Below are positions 1 through 11,311 of a stretch of 64,000 nucleotides of DNA, piece by piece (within the stretch, counting starts at the first letter, position 1; the number at the start of each line of letters is the position of its first letter). The translations under genes were made by a program, and so were the position numbers. Where the stretch lies: the NCBI GenBank assembly GCA_015680685.1, contig MNCI01007937.1:279480-343479 (forward strand), read 5' to 3'. Source of the stretch: Gnetum montanum. Lineage: Eukaryota > Streptophyta > Gnetopsida > Gnetales > Gnetaceae. The notes under the pieces were generated by a model that worked only from the letters and a program-made list of their open reading frames with translations, was not told the DNA's origin and did no database searches.

Positions 1-303
1 AAGTGGGAACGGATGCTGACGCTAGTTAATTTAGACTTAGATCTTTAGTTAGAGTTAGCTTAGTTTCTCAACCCTTTCCTCTGATAGCATAGGAGATAAG
101 CCGAAAATACCAAAAAAATCACATACCTCAGACTTGCTTAACCATACACTGTGACACATACAAGCAAGCCTGGGAAGACAACGAACGATTAACCCCAAGT
201 GTTTCTTGTGGCGTTAAGGCATTTAGTCTGTGGAGTTCGACCGGATCGCGCGTGTACACTCGTATTCGTATGGTGGAGTGTAGGGGTACCTCGCCACTCA
301 TCA
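1..303 (+). mobile_element. 5' LTR of element A (3' portion, cut by window edge)
   Basis: The segment ends in a short stretch (about 241-303) that matches the ends of the LTRs at 4013-4713, 43153-43971 and 50998-51816 and the solo LTR at 57356-58218, terminating in ..CACTCATCA. The start lies outside the window. It should be followed by a primer-binding site, but the sequence after 303 is already the middle of gag. Element A therefore lacks the PBS and the gag N-terminus. Confidence 0.85.
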
Positions 304-1187
304 CCAAGGACGAATGGCCAATCTTGTTACATTTATATGAGCATTGGGGAAGCACGTTACATCTAGAGTTCGTACAAAGATACTATGTCTGATCATAGTG
401 GCAGCAATCCCAGTCGTGGGGGAATCCACCCCTAAACTGGAGACACCCTTCATATTATCCGAATCCAAATGCTTATCTAGTTCAACATCCAGTTTTTTCA
501 ACTTGGCCAACATACTCTATCTCACCACATTATCATTCCCCACAATACTATTAGGCCATGTCCTCAACACCACCACCACCTTGTGCATCTTACACTCCTT
601 CCAATTTTCAACATTCTCATCCTTTCCCTCCTTCTACATCGCCACCAATTGTTCCTAAGGTACCTTCACCACAGCAACAGCCCACAAACACTACCTATGC
701 TACTGTTTCCAACAGTGGTGATAGAAATCAACAACATCGAAGACATCCTTTCTTTAGAAATGACCCTAGGAAGGGACAACACAATTCCAAGGCCACTGCA
801 TCCTTCAACTTAGCACAAGTCCAACACTGTGGTGCACCCTTATCTTTGAACCCAACACCTCATGGTACTTCATCAGGGCCACCAACTAACACTCCAACAA
901 CCATACGGCCCAATGAACACAGTCATGGAAGGCAACATCCTGATCCTTGCATACCATTTAACAGTCCTAAATATCATAGTGGGTCAACTTGTTATCTGGG
1001 AACTACATCATATAAATTGTCTCACTATGCTTACTACAATCAGGTGTGTGAACCCCGATGGGGTAAGTACGGCCAAGTTCCAATATTTTCAACATGCAAG
1101 GATCCCCATTGTCATTTATTAATCCTTGCCATCCTCAACCATTTAGCTATGAGGGATATCCCCCATTCTAATAGCAAGCAGGATTAA
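304..1187 (+). pseudogene. gag C-terminal remnant of element A
   Basis: Translation from about 306 matches the zinc-knuckle and Pro/Ser/His-rich tail of the gag of element B (minus strand, about 49750-48856). Shared landmarks are the WPILLHLYEHWG-type segment (B: CPILSHLHEHWG), a proline/serine/tyrosine-rich stretch, HPFFR, and VCEP(R/Q)WGKY near the end. In-frame stops near 390 and 553 break it, and the gag core is missing. It ends at a stop near 1187. In a working element Gag would form the virus-like particle; this copy cannot. Confidence 0.8.
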
Positions 1188-1321
1188 TAAATACTTTTCA
1201 TTTTCTTTAATTTTACAACTTTTTGTTTTCCAATTTTTCATTTTTCAATTTCTTGTATTATCTTTTTGTCTTTTTGTCTCTTTACATTTTTATAAGTAAT
1301 CTCATCTACAAATAAAACACT

Positions 1322-1440
1322 CATGTGGCTCGTTGGTTGAGGCATGTTCTATGTTATCAAGTCTCGAGTGGTCAATTACTTGGACAATGAGCTCATTACA
1401 CCCACTAATCCACTCTACAAATAAGAGGTTCCGTTCGAGG
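1322..1440 (+). repeat. tRNA-like stretch in the element spacer
   Basis: TGGCTCGTTGG (1326-1336) resembles a pol III A box and GTTCGAGG (1433-1440) a B box. The boxes are about 100 bp apart, wider than in a normal tRNA. A related stretch occurs in element B near 48600-48720, so it is old and shared by the family. It may be an embedded SINE or chance similarity. Confidence 0.35.
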
Positions 1441-2527
1441 ATACAGTGATATTCTTAACATTCTTGAAACTTAAAATTAATTTTGTGTTCATTGTATGGA
1501 CCAAGAGGGTATGATTCGGGTGTGACATCAAAGGGACTTGCAGATTCTCTTTGGTGACGTCTGTGGGAGTTCTCATGTAACGTGGTTGTACAAAGATCCT
1601 TGTAGATCTAACGAAAAATGGGAGTAAGAGTAATCAAAAGGGCACTCAAAAATCCAATGTTGTTCTAGGGGGTCCCACTGGAAAGACATGCACCCATGCC
1701 TTAGGGTTGGCGGCTTCTTTGGATTCAACAATCGAAAATAAAGAAAAAAAAAACAAAGTGCCACAAAACCTAAATCACTCCTCCCTTGAACAAAATGCCA
1801 AGAGATCGTACACCTTGTTGTTTTGGTACTCTCATAGTTGTTCATCATGGGATGAAACAATGCGGTGTCACTGATTAGAGGAATGGACTTGATCCTGATC
1901 TTGGAACGACTAGTTAATGACACATTAATCATGCTTTACACATAGGATTCGTTGTGCCCTGGGTCAGTTACCTCATGTCCCAATCTCTGCAATCCCTACT
2001 ATTCCCATCTCATCTCGTTGTTCATATAATTGTAACTCATGTCTCGTGTAGCGTAGAATTTTTACCTCATTCCAGTGATATGTACATGTGTGTGTTTGTG
2101 GAATTAATGTGGATTACGTTTAACCCTTTGAGTGCCCACGAACACTTTTAAGTGTGGTTACACAAGGGCATTATAGGTTAGAACATGCTTTGGGGAGGAT
2201 CCACTTGCATAATTTTTTGTGATTTGCACTCATGCCCATCTTCCACACACCATTTATTACCCTCAGCATAATTACCAACAATTTTCTCTCCCTTATTACT
2301 ATCCCTCCAATCCAATGTTCCTATGTACCATCACATAACCTTTTTCTTACCACTTGAGGTTTTATGGATTAATTACACTCACTCATAATTATTCGTGCCT
2401 TCACAACAAGCTCAATTACCCTAGAATCTCCTAACCATAGCTCAATGTCCTGAGTTTACAATGTTCAATTCCAACAAACCTTCAAAATTCGGTATTTTTA
2501 GTGTTGAGACAACATCACTAGGGCCGT

Positions 2528-2555
2528 GATATCGTGTCCCTCCAACCTATAAATA
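2528..2555 (+). promoter_or_regulatory. Internal promoter-like module upstream of ORF2 (element A)
   Basis: GATATC at 2528-2533 is followed by a TATA box, TATAAATA at 2548-2555. The same pairing of GATATC and TATA marks the LTR promoters of this family. Downstream comes a GGGGGAGTTT stretch that is conserved in B (near 47410) and C (near 9715). No transcript evidence is available. Confidence 0.5.
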
Positions 2556-3018
2556 GGTACACCCCCCACAACACTTAACGTCATTTTCACACTTCATGTG
2601 GGGGAGTTTTTGAATTTTTTCTCTACGACTTGCGATTGAGCGATGCTTGCTTTTCTAACTATATCTCGCTCGCTGGTACTCCAATTTTCATTCCGTTTGA
2701 ACCTATTTGAACCCATAGTGTTCAGCTTAGTTGTGGGGGAGGGGCACATGCTGAATAGCACATAAATTTTTTGAAATTCATCATCTCCTGAAGGACATAT
2801 TTAAGGGTAATTAGTTGTAAAATTAAGAATAAAATGTGTCAAAAACAATTTCATCCCCTTAGCTATACTAGAAAATTAAATTTGGAAACCACCTAAGCAA
2901 AAAGGACTCAACATTATAATCTTTCGAAGACATGTTCTTCCAATAATTAACATTGCACGGGAATAAAGTAAATCTATTAAGGAAAGCAGTAAGGTATAAC
3001 CTAACTTTGGTAACAACC

Positions 3019-3051
3019 TTACTAATGATTGGCCCCGTGTGATTGCAGATG
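3019..3051 (+). promoter_or_regulatory. Splice-acceptor-like junction before ORF2 (element A)
   Basis: A branch-point-like TTACTAATG (3019-3027) is followed about 20 bases later by TGATTGCAG (ending 3048), and the ATG of ORF2 starts immediately at 3049. Element B has the same branch motif and acceptor (46989-46960), and element C has TGATTGCAG directly before its ATG (9213). Confidence 0.6.
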
Positions 3052-3830
3052 GTCCCGAAACGCAGACAACAAGAAGGTCTTGCTCAAGGTGTGATCAAAC
3101 GACCTAAGAGAGGTGAAGGACAAGTTCTTTCCGAACAACATGCAAAGTAGGAGGAATAATCATTTAGTATCCACCAAGAAGACCCTGCTACTATATAATC
3201 AAGGCAGGAAGAAGGAGGAACTGTTGCAATGCCTGAACCGGGACAACATCTCACGTTGCCCCAGGATTGTGTTCAGGCTATCCACGAAAGATCCACATTC
3301 ACTACGGTGATCATGGAATTAAATTTTGAATCTTTCATAGAGTTTGCTCCTAAGGTTGTTAGGGACCACCTCAAAGGGTCTCCCTTATGGCCTATCCTCT
3401 TTGTAAGCAGTGCCTAGTACTTAGGCGAAATGTACCAATTTTGGCACAACAAAAAAAAAAGAAAAGAAAAGAAGGCACCATGGTTAACATTTGTGGTGTG
3501 ACTATTGATTTCTCTGTTCAAGCCATTTTGGAAGTATTAAACCTTTCGAATACATGGCCAAAGGTTGCTCAGAACCAGCTGGACACTTTTAGAACCGAGC
3601 AACTTAATAAACTGTTGACAGAGAATAAAAGGGTGGCAGAAGAAAAAGAGAAGGCTGACTGGGATGCCTCTATGGCACAAGCACAAACTTACATGCATGC
3701 CAAGGCACTCAAGGCCTTACAAGAGGAGAAACTCTAGGCCATACTTCAACTCCATCAAATCCCAAGACCTAGAATGCAAGAAAAGGAAAAGACACCTATG
3801 GAGGAGCCACCGCCACCAGGAACTACATGA
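3049..3830 (+). pseudogene. ORF2 of element A, internally deleted
   Basis: The frame starts MVPKRRQQEG, matching MAPKHGQQEG in B and MIPKRGAQ in C. It continues through SFSIHQE and an (E/V)LNF..F..FA segment followed by KGSPLWPIL and YQFWHNK. Relative to B it lacks a large central block (junction near 3574) and a second block after about 3737, rejoining near a C-terminal PPPPGTT. It also has stops and frame changes. The surviving 3' part (LDTFRTEQLNKLL to KALQEEKL) is coiled-coil-like. Function is unknown; see element B for the fullest copy. Confidence 0.7.
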
Positions 3831-3999
3831 GTTCCACCAATTTTGTAATCATCGGATTTTCTTTTGTGTTGTGTCTCAATTTTGTTCTGACTCCACATTG
3901 CGGCATGAATCCATTCTAGTCAGTCAATAATCCCATACCTATCCACTGTGTAATAAATGGAGCTTGTTCTCTCTATAACTCAAGGATGAGTTTTCATTC

Positions 4000-4012
4000 A
4001 ATCGTGGGGGTA
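4000..4012 (+). other. Polypurine tract of element A
   Basis: The run CGTGGGGGTA lies immediately 5' of the 3' LTR. Element B has the same tract on the minus strand (43985-43972). It would prime plus-strand DNA synthesis in a functional element. Confidence 0.75.
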
Positions 4013-4713
4013 TGATGAGTCATGAATTTGCTGCCTATGATATCGATGTCGTGATATCATAGTGGTTGTGATATCGATGCCACGATATCACAGTGGTTCT
4101 GATATCACTGTCATGATACGTGATATCCCAACTGCGATATCACGGCCTACCTTAATTTCTATAAATAAGAGGTAGCTTTCCTTGTTCTAGCAGTTAGTTC
4201 TTAGTTCCTTACCCAAACTCTTGCAATTTTTCCTTCTTAGAGTTAGAATTATTTCCCCATGTATGCCCACAGTGTGGCGATTGTAATTATACGACATCCT
4301 TATTCGAGTGATGTACTTGGACACGTGAATGACCAGAGATAAAGATCGAGATTACTTCATCATTGCAACATTCACTTAGCTTAATTATTTAATTAATTGT
4401 TATTTACTGCTTTCCTAGTTAATCTCTTCTCACCCTTAAACTCCTATTAAACATGTAATGAGTACAACTTGATTACGAGCATTTAAGTGTGACTACTTGA
4501 TAACCCAGTAACATACCTAGGATCTACGCTTGGTAATCCCAGTGGTAGTCATGCACAAAGTCCAAGATGTGTATGGATAATCAAAGAACAGATGCTCATC
4601 ACACTTAGGCTAGTTTAGATTCTCTCTCACCCTTTCCTCCTAGCTTAGTTAATCTTATTTTCCATTACCTTCAGGAGTANTGGTTGAGTGTAGGGGTGCC
4701 TTGCCACTCATCA
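4013..4713 (+). mobile_element. 3' LTR of element A
   Basis: It starts TGATGAGTCATG and ends GCCACTCATCA. U3 contains seven GATATC palindromes (4039-4141) and a TATA box (TATAAATA, 4160-4167). A single N at 4680 hides missing sequence: compared with the LTRs of B, nearly 200 bp expected just before the last 33 bases are absent here, so the N is a collapsed gap. Right flank is GAGTC; the left target duplication is outside the window. Confidence 0.85.
4039..4141 (+). promoter_or_regulatory. GATATC palindrome array in U3
   Basis: GATATC begins at 4039, 4053, 4070, 4084, 4101, 4122 and 4136, giving spacings of 14, 17, 14, 17, 21 and 14. The array ends about 19 bp upstream of the TATA box. Pairs at 14 bp recur in the LTRs of element B. 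Confidence 0.7.
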
Positions 4714-4974
4714 GAGTCCCAACATCCTACATCATCATCCTCATCATCATCTTACCCTTGTCCCAACAAAATGGCATTGGCTTATTTTTCTATTCCTAAA
4801 CAAAGTGGATGGTACAAAAGGAAGCTAATGTAGGTACATCCCAAGATATATAGTTAATATGATAAATTAGAAGAATTATTAACTAAAATAAAACTAGAAT
4901 TTTTGCTTACATCTAAGACCCCTTAGATCTATCAAACCAATTTCAATTTTTCTTTTATAAATTTTTTTAAAAAA
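4714..4974. other. AT-rich spacer, no gene seen
   Basis: No coding frame is supported. A short part (about 4830-4870) resembles the tail of the tRNA-like repeat family described below. Confidence 0.5.
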
Positions 4975-5145
4975 TTATAATGTAGTGATGCCCCATAGAA
5001 TCAAACCTATGACTTGGAGTTACCAACCTAGGACCCTTACCACTAAGATTATCTTTCATTATCTCATGTTTGAATCAAACTAATAACCTTTTGCCTAACA
5101 AAATAATGAGTTAACCACTTAAGCCACATATCACTAACAAAGGAA
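4975..5145 (-). repeat. Two adjacent tRNA-like repeats
   Basis: On the minus strand 5065-4975 has a GGTAAG box-A-type stretch and TAGGTTTGATTC as a B box (family 1). Directly beside it 5145-5060 reads GTGGCTTAAGTGGTTAACTC followed by a Leu-tRNA-like segment and TTAGTTTGATTC (family 2). Both families recur many times in the window and look tRNA-derived. Confidence 0.6.
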
Positions 5146-5391
5146 GCTAGTTATGCTCCTATAATATTACATAACTAAAAAATTTCTTATCATATTATTA
5201 TTTAGATGCTTTGATGTTAACCATGCTACTTTAGCCCTTCCAACTATGATAAATATAAGTCTGAAATTGATGTCAAATTATAAACTTCATGTATAAACCA
5301 TCTTGAGGATTGAGGGGGTGATTGAAACTATAACATTTTTTTAACAAATAGTTATTCCCTAAAACATATAGCAAATTAGAACTTTATAACT

Positions 5392-5470
5392 GAGTATTGC
5401 CAATTATATTTGAATTCATAACTTAGAGTTACAAAATCAAGAGTCTTACCACTAGGCTAACACCTTATAA
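5392..5470 (-). repeat. tRNA-like repeat, family 1
   Basis: Minus strand reads GTGTTAGCCTAGTGGTAAGA (A box) and, about 30 bases on, ATGAATTC in place of the B box GGGTTCAATTC. It is an old, diverged copy. Confidence 0.6.
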
Positions 5471-6104
5471 TATAAATAATATATGAAACAAGTGTCAACT
5501 TTATCAATCAATTAATCATCCTAGCCTTGTCATAACAAAATAGAGTTGATTATCAACCTTATCAATCAATAAAGTGTTAAAGAAGGCATGATCTTGGTTG
5601 CTTTAGGTAATATTTTCCTAAACTCATCAATCCTCAATATGACTCATTTTCACATGTTTTTCTGAGTGTCTAGTTGCACAACATATTTGCAAATGGACAC
5701 CTAGAATTTATAGTAATTTTCAGCCAAACATCAATGATATCAATCTTAGTTATCAACTTGCTTTGTCTACTTCCTTTATTTGTATTTGGAAGTGTCTTCA
5801 ACCTCTTATTCTTTATTCTATTTGGAAGATTTAGTGTGTAGTTATTTTTTAGAAGAAAAAGCATAACTATGATATCTCTTTAGGAGTTAAATATTAGATT
5901 CTCAAATATGTTGTTTTTCAATTATAGCTTCAAGAAAAAAAGCTTTTAGTTAAGTTTGAACAATTATTTGGTATCTTACATTATTGATTTCTTTTTGTTT
6001 CAGAGTTTCAAGTTGGTGAAGCTATTAGCTTCTATTGCTATTTATTTTTTAATTCTAATTGATTTTTTTTCTTTAGAGAGGAGGTGTTGAAACTTGAAAT
6101 AATT
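5471..6104. other. AT-rich spacer, no gene seen
   Basis: Only short, low-complexity frames are present, including a minus-strand frame at 5864-5670 that resembles no family I know. Nothing is supported. Confidence 0.5.
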
Positions 6105-6190
6105 GAAACATAAATACCCCCCAAGATTTATAGAAGTTTATAACTTAGTGCTACCTAGTAGAATTGAACCTATGACCTAAAGTTGCTAGG
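6105..6190 (-). repeat. tRNA-like repeat, family 1, partial
   Basis: The 3' half with the B box (TAGGTTCAATTC on the minus strand) and the tail CTTGGGG is nearly the same as in the repeat at 19376-19500. It is cut at about 6199, where the LTR remnant of element C begins. Confidence 0.55.
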
Positions 6191-6199
6191 CCAAGAAAC

Positions 6200-6284
6200 C
6201 TTTATATACGATAATGTATCTATGACATCGTAGATATGATATCATAACTACAGTATTGTTATTGCAAAAAACTTGGATTTATCA
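6200..6284 (-). mobile_element. 3' LTR remnant of element C
   Basis: On the minus strand it begins TGATAAATCC and contains GATATC motifs that align with the outer end of the LTR at 14577-15413. A purine tract (GTTGTGGGATA, minus, about 6295-6285) precedes it. Only about 85 bp survive; the rest is deleted, so no target duplication can be read. Confidence 0.65.
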
Positions 6285-6497
6285 TATCCCACAACTAACT
6301 GAAAGCTCGTCCTCAAGTTACAAAATGAGGATAGAGTCCCTTACAAAATCGGATGATAAATTTATATGACACTAACTACTCTGTACATGACTCTTAAGTG
6401 TTGTAGTGGTGCTTCACAAAAGTGACACATTCATGACATGACAAACTTTACAATACAAAAGCAAAATTTGGCAGAGCTAGACGTAGCCTTATGTTGT

Positions 6498-9213
6498 TCC
6501 AAGTGGTAGTGGCTCTTCCATTGGTCACTTTCCCTTGTTGTTAGGCTTCTGAAATTGATAGTGGTTCAAGAGCACTTGCAATTTCTCCTCTTCCATTCTT
6601 GGATTGTGAATTATCCATGCTGATGAACCAATGTTTGATGGAGTTGGCACGTTCCACAAACATGGCAATTTAGAAACATCTAATTAGCTTTAACACACCA
6701 TGCTGCAAATAGTCATCTTTCTTCTTTAAAAGCCTTGGCCTTCTCTCTTAATTCATGGTAATATGTTAATCTTCAGGCTAGCCTTAACTACTTCTAGCTC
6801 TAAGTTTGCTACTTGAAGTTTTTGTAAAGTATATTTGTAGTCTACAAACTCCTTCTTGTACAAGATGTATGTGGCTACTACATGTTGTTCAATGACTTCT
6901 AGGCCTACCTACTGTCAACATGGCCAAGTTAGCATAACAGAGGTTTCCTAACCCCTTGTATTCTTTTAAGTCCTCAATCTAGATGTCTTTATTTCTCACT
7001 TATGCTTTATAGGTGTGGGTCATGTTGTCCAAGATCAGTTACCATTTTGTATTTTTTGCTGACATCGAATTAATGTTGGCCTTCACCATCTGGATCTCTT
7101 TCTCATTGATTGTTTATACATTCTCACCTGATCTCAAAAGTGTTCCTTGAGCTATTCATGCTTCTTTGCCTCATTTTTCCACATGCTAAGTTCGATGGCT
7201 GACTTCTAACGAATGGCACATACCTCCTCCATGGAGAGGATTCTATTTTCTCTTACAAGCCAACTCATATCTTGGTTGATCCTTACCAACTATTTCCTTA
7301 GCTGATAGATGCTCTCTTCTGAAATTTTTTTCTATTTTTCAATAGTGGTCAACTACATGTTATTAGTAGTGAGTTTTTTATTTTCCTCTTGTAAGGTAGT
7401 AAGTGTTTTATCATGGGCATATGTTTGGGCTTTTGCCACTAAAGCATCCCATACTATCATTTCTTTCTCATTCTCCATCTCTCTATTATTCATAAGGATG
7501 TAACTGATCTGCTAATTCTAAATTGTACTAGCTATTCTTGTGCAATGAACTAAGATGGATCTCTTCTTTCTGATCTCAGGGCTATGAGCTCTTCTTGTAA
7601 TCTATGAAGCTCATTCTCAACATGCTCTACCCTGGTTTCAGCCATGATCAATTTTTCTTTGGTGGCAATCAATCCAAGTTGTATTGCAATGGCATCACTA
7701 GGAATGTTGAAGAGATTTTTCATAACCTAACCTATCTACAATAGTCTATCTAACACATCTTCATGTTCTGTAAGAGTCATAGAGATACTAGCTAACATTT
7801 GAACATCTTTGGTTCTAGAAATATCAATTGTTGGCACAATAGGTACATTGAAAGATTCTTTAATGTGATTTGTGATCACTTCTATTGCACTGCATCATGG
7901 TGTTACATGATCACAATTTTTGCTTCTTTTCCAAATTCAAGCACCACTCAGAATGATGTGGCATTCTTAAAAATTTGTTGTGACCATTGGGCCTCTCCTC
8001 CTAATTGTAATGATGTTTTTCTATTGGTAGTATTTGTTGAGATGGTTGTCCTAACTACAACATCAATTACTTTGAATAAATTGGCCTCTTCCCTACTCCC
8101 CCAACTGATGGTTTCTACAATTTGCTACATATGACTCATTGAAGGTCTATAATCTTGTGACAGTGGTGGTGGAACTTGCGGTTGCTACTGTTGTTGTCTT
8201 GTGGTTTGGGTAGTCTCGTCAGTGCCTGGTTGTTCTTCTATTTGGTCCTTTTTGGGAGACATGTTCTTCTATTTGGTCCTTTATGGGAGACAATGGCTTC
8301 AGCATTTCAACATAGGAAGCATTCTATGCCTTCCTTAATGCATCATTTTTATACTCTAGGATGCCAATGCATTTGCATAACTTCCAAATAAGGTAATGGA
8401 ATGGAAGTGTTAACTTCTCTACATTCTTTTCCTTGAACCCCCTTTCGATTTTTGTGAAGTAGAGGTGAGCGATGTTTGCATTGAACTTTCCCATAATATT
8501 ATGCTACCTCTAGTCACATATGTAGAGATTCAGTTCAATCTCTTGATAGGAAACAAGTGATAAGTACCAATTTTAAAATAGATCTTTTCTTCTGCAATTA
8601 GTTCACTGTATTCTTTATTGTCCTTACCATACGCCTACTGTAACCAAAACTTCCTATCATCTATGTTAGATCTCTTTGATATTTGTGTCACCTTTGCTCC
8701 TTCATTGGGCACATTCAGTACCTCTACAATTGCCTTAACTGAGTAATACATTGAGATCCCTTCAATTTTTACTATAGCATTTGCTTCTTGATTCTGCCAA
8801 AACTAGAGTGTTTCTCCTAGATACCACTCTTCATTTGCTGTCAAAGTAGGCCACACAAGAGATGATTGAAGTTGGGCCTTAACACCTTCTGGAGAAAATT
8901 CCAAAAATGGACCAAAGATAAGTTCTAGAATTACTATCAACATGATGATTTTTTTTTTTTTTTTAATAGCTTGAAGGCATTCAGGTGATAGTGTGGGTTA
9001 TTATCCCTGAATAGGCTCTTGTGGAATGTCTTCTTATGCTTGAGCAAATTGCTCCATGGTAGGAGTTTTTTGATGAATACTAAAGGATTTTTCCTCATGC
9101 TCTCCTTATTCTACTTACAAGTTTTGCTTGCTTACTTTTCCTCTTTGACCACCTCATGGTCTTTTGCTAATCAGTCGTGGAAGTTCTCATTGTGCTCCTC
9201 TTTTTGGAATCAT
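6498..9213 (-). pseudogene. ORF2 of element C
   Basis: Starts at ATG 9213-9211, immediately after TGATTGCAG. The beginning MIPKRGAQ and the segment KSFSIHQK align with A and B. A globular part follows (LIFGPFLEFSPEGVKAQL, VWPTL, WYLGET, YFKIGTYHLFPIK), then a long coiled-coil region with AKAQTYAHDK and LVRINQDM, ending RATTTW where B has its stop. Many stops and several frameshifts disable it. An oligo-T tract near 8950 lies early in the frame. Role unknown; by position it corresponds to the env-like gene of Athila-type elements. Confidence 0.7.
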
Positions 9214-11311
9214 CTGCAATCAATCAAGGATTTGGAATTACTAGAATATTCTCATAAATGGGAAATAATTTGGTACCTTACTCATACCCTTAGTTATATC
9301 AAGTTCTTAGTTCATTATGATTGCAAAGTTAGAATTTTTTTTAAGAACAACCCCATTCAAATTTTTCTATGGTGTAAAATGATTGGTATGATCAATTAGG
9401 AGTCTTCTTAAAGTTGTTTTGGCCTTAACATGAGTGATTTATTGTAAAATTCTTAATATGTCCCCTTAAACTTGCCACTATAATACCCTCTAGTCATTAG
9501 CAATTTCCAAAAAATTGACTCAAATTTTCCTTACTAACATCCCCCCAAGACTAAGATGAGCACTCTAGGACCACGTAGATTTGAAAATCATGAAAAATCA
9601 AAGTAAGAATGTGTAAGTTAGAGGTACTAAAATATGGGATGTTAAAGCACTAAGTGGTAAATAAAAATTGGCAACAACTCTTCTTTTATGAAAATCAAGA
9701 ATGAAAATTTTTTCTAACTCCCCTACACTTATATAGTTTTTATAAGTGCGATATTGTAAATACAACATCTTAACTGTGATATCATAGGTGCTTACATTAT
9801 CGTAACTACGATGTCATCTTAGAAAAAATCAAAATTTCTTAAGGTTTTTCATGGAGAAATTGAGTCCCATCAAATGGCTAGAAAATAGATGTCATGTTGA
9901 AAGGGTCTTGAAATGAAGATGATGCTTCAATTGTGAAAAATAAGTGTTGAAAGTCTATGATTAAGGAATCTTAGGCTATGAAAGTGTATGATGTGTTAAT
10001 GGAATGAGTAAGATAGACAATTATGTTGTATCATTGGAACAGATAGTGTGAATGATATGGGAAGTGTTTATTATCATTTATTAGAATTGGAAGGCTCAAG
10101 ATGATGTGGAATTGCTTCACAGGTATAAGATTCAACAACTATACAAGTGGGTCCTCCCCAAAGCAAGATCCAGCCCTTAATGCCCTTATATAAATATGCC
10201 TAAAAGTGTCCTTAGGCACTTAAGCAGTTGAATGTAACACATAACTATTTAGGAAAACACACATGTTAGTATCACCAAATTGAAAAAAATAACTTTATGT
10301 TACACAAAATTGTATGTTATGACTATTCAAACAATGAGATGAAATGGGCTTAGAAGGGATTGCAAAAATCAGGACATGAGGTGTCTTACCACAGGCATAA
10401 TGAATTCTTGTGTTTTATTAGTGGTTAAAGTAATCATTAGCCTTTTTGTCCAAGATTCAAACCAAGTCCAGATGGCATTCCAATGACATCACATTATTTC
10501 ATATCTTGGAATTACAATTGACAAACTATCAATGTCACAAGGGGTATTTTCACTTAGTGTATTGTCCAAGGGAGGAGTTTTATTCATGGCATTTTAATTT
10601 TTTATTTTTACTATTCCAAAAAGCCACCTACCTTCAGGCATGGGTAACATGTCTTTCTAGTGGGACCCCCAAAAATTTATTCTGATCTCTTTTATTTTGT
10701 AACTATGTCAACCTTTTAAGGTAGCACTTATTTAACTCTTGCTCCCATTTTTCGTTATATCTACAAGGATATAGTACAACCTTACTAACATGATATAAGT
10801 TAGAATAATAATCCAAAAAGAATCCACATGTCCCCTTGATGTCATACCCTTTACATTTCCACTTGGTTCTTCACTTTTTGGTCCAGGCATAATGATCACA
10901 ATTTTATTCTTAGTTGTATGATGGAAAAGAACGTCATTAGGGCCATGGTAAGAACCTCTTATTAATGGAATGGATGGATGGATGATATGGGCTCACTGTG
11001 CAAATAATCAATCTCTTATGACTTGATAACATAGAGAAATCTTCACCTTGTTGGGCTATATCTTGCCTTTATTTGAATGTGTTTTATTAACAATCAAAAT
11101 TATTTACAAAGGGTTTAAAAATAAAGTATGAAAGAAATGAAAAAGATAGGAAAAAGTATAAAGAATGAGAAAAATGTCAAAGAATATAAAGGATGAAAAG
11201 AATTGTAAAACAAAAAATATAAAAATCACTTATTAATTCTAAAATCAAAGTAAAGTATCTTCCCCAACGACTGATCTCATGGGCAAGTGTTCAAAAAATG
11301 CTCCCTAAATC
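9214..11311 (-). other. Non-coding spacer between protease and ORF2 in element C
   Basis: No coding potential is evident. The tract around 10440-10800 matches the spacers of A and B. About 9840-9728 (minus) holds GATATC motifs followed by TATATAAG and GTAGGGGAGTT, the counterpart of the internal promoter-like module at 2528-2555 in A. Confidence 0.6.

Larger units (their letters stand above)
1188..3048 (+). other. Non-coding spacer between gag and ORF2 in element A
   Basis: No credible coding frame is visible. Parts are conserved in the corresponding spacers of B (46960-48855) and C (9214-11311): the tract around 1500-1930 is the reverse complement equivalent of 48060-48560 and 10440-10800. 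It contains a tRNA-like stretch, a TATA/GATATC module and a splice-acceptor-like 3' end, all listed separately. Confidence 0.7.

Noticed and set aside
6498-9213. Plus-strand frames within ORF2 of element C (for example 7799-8134, 9019-9399)
   Set aside because: They are antisense shadows; the minus strand aligns with ORF2 of A and B.
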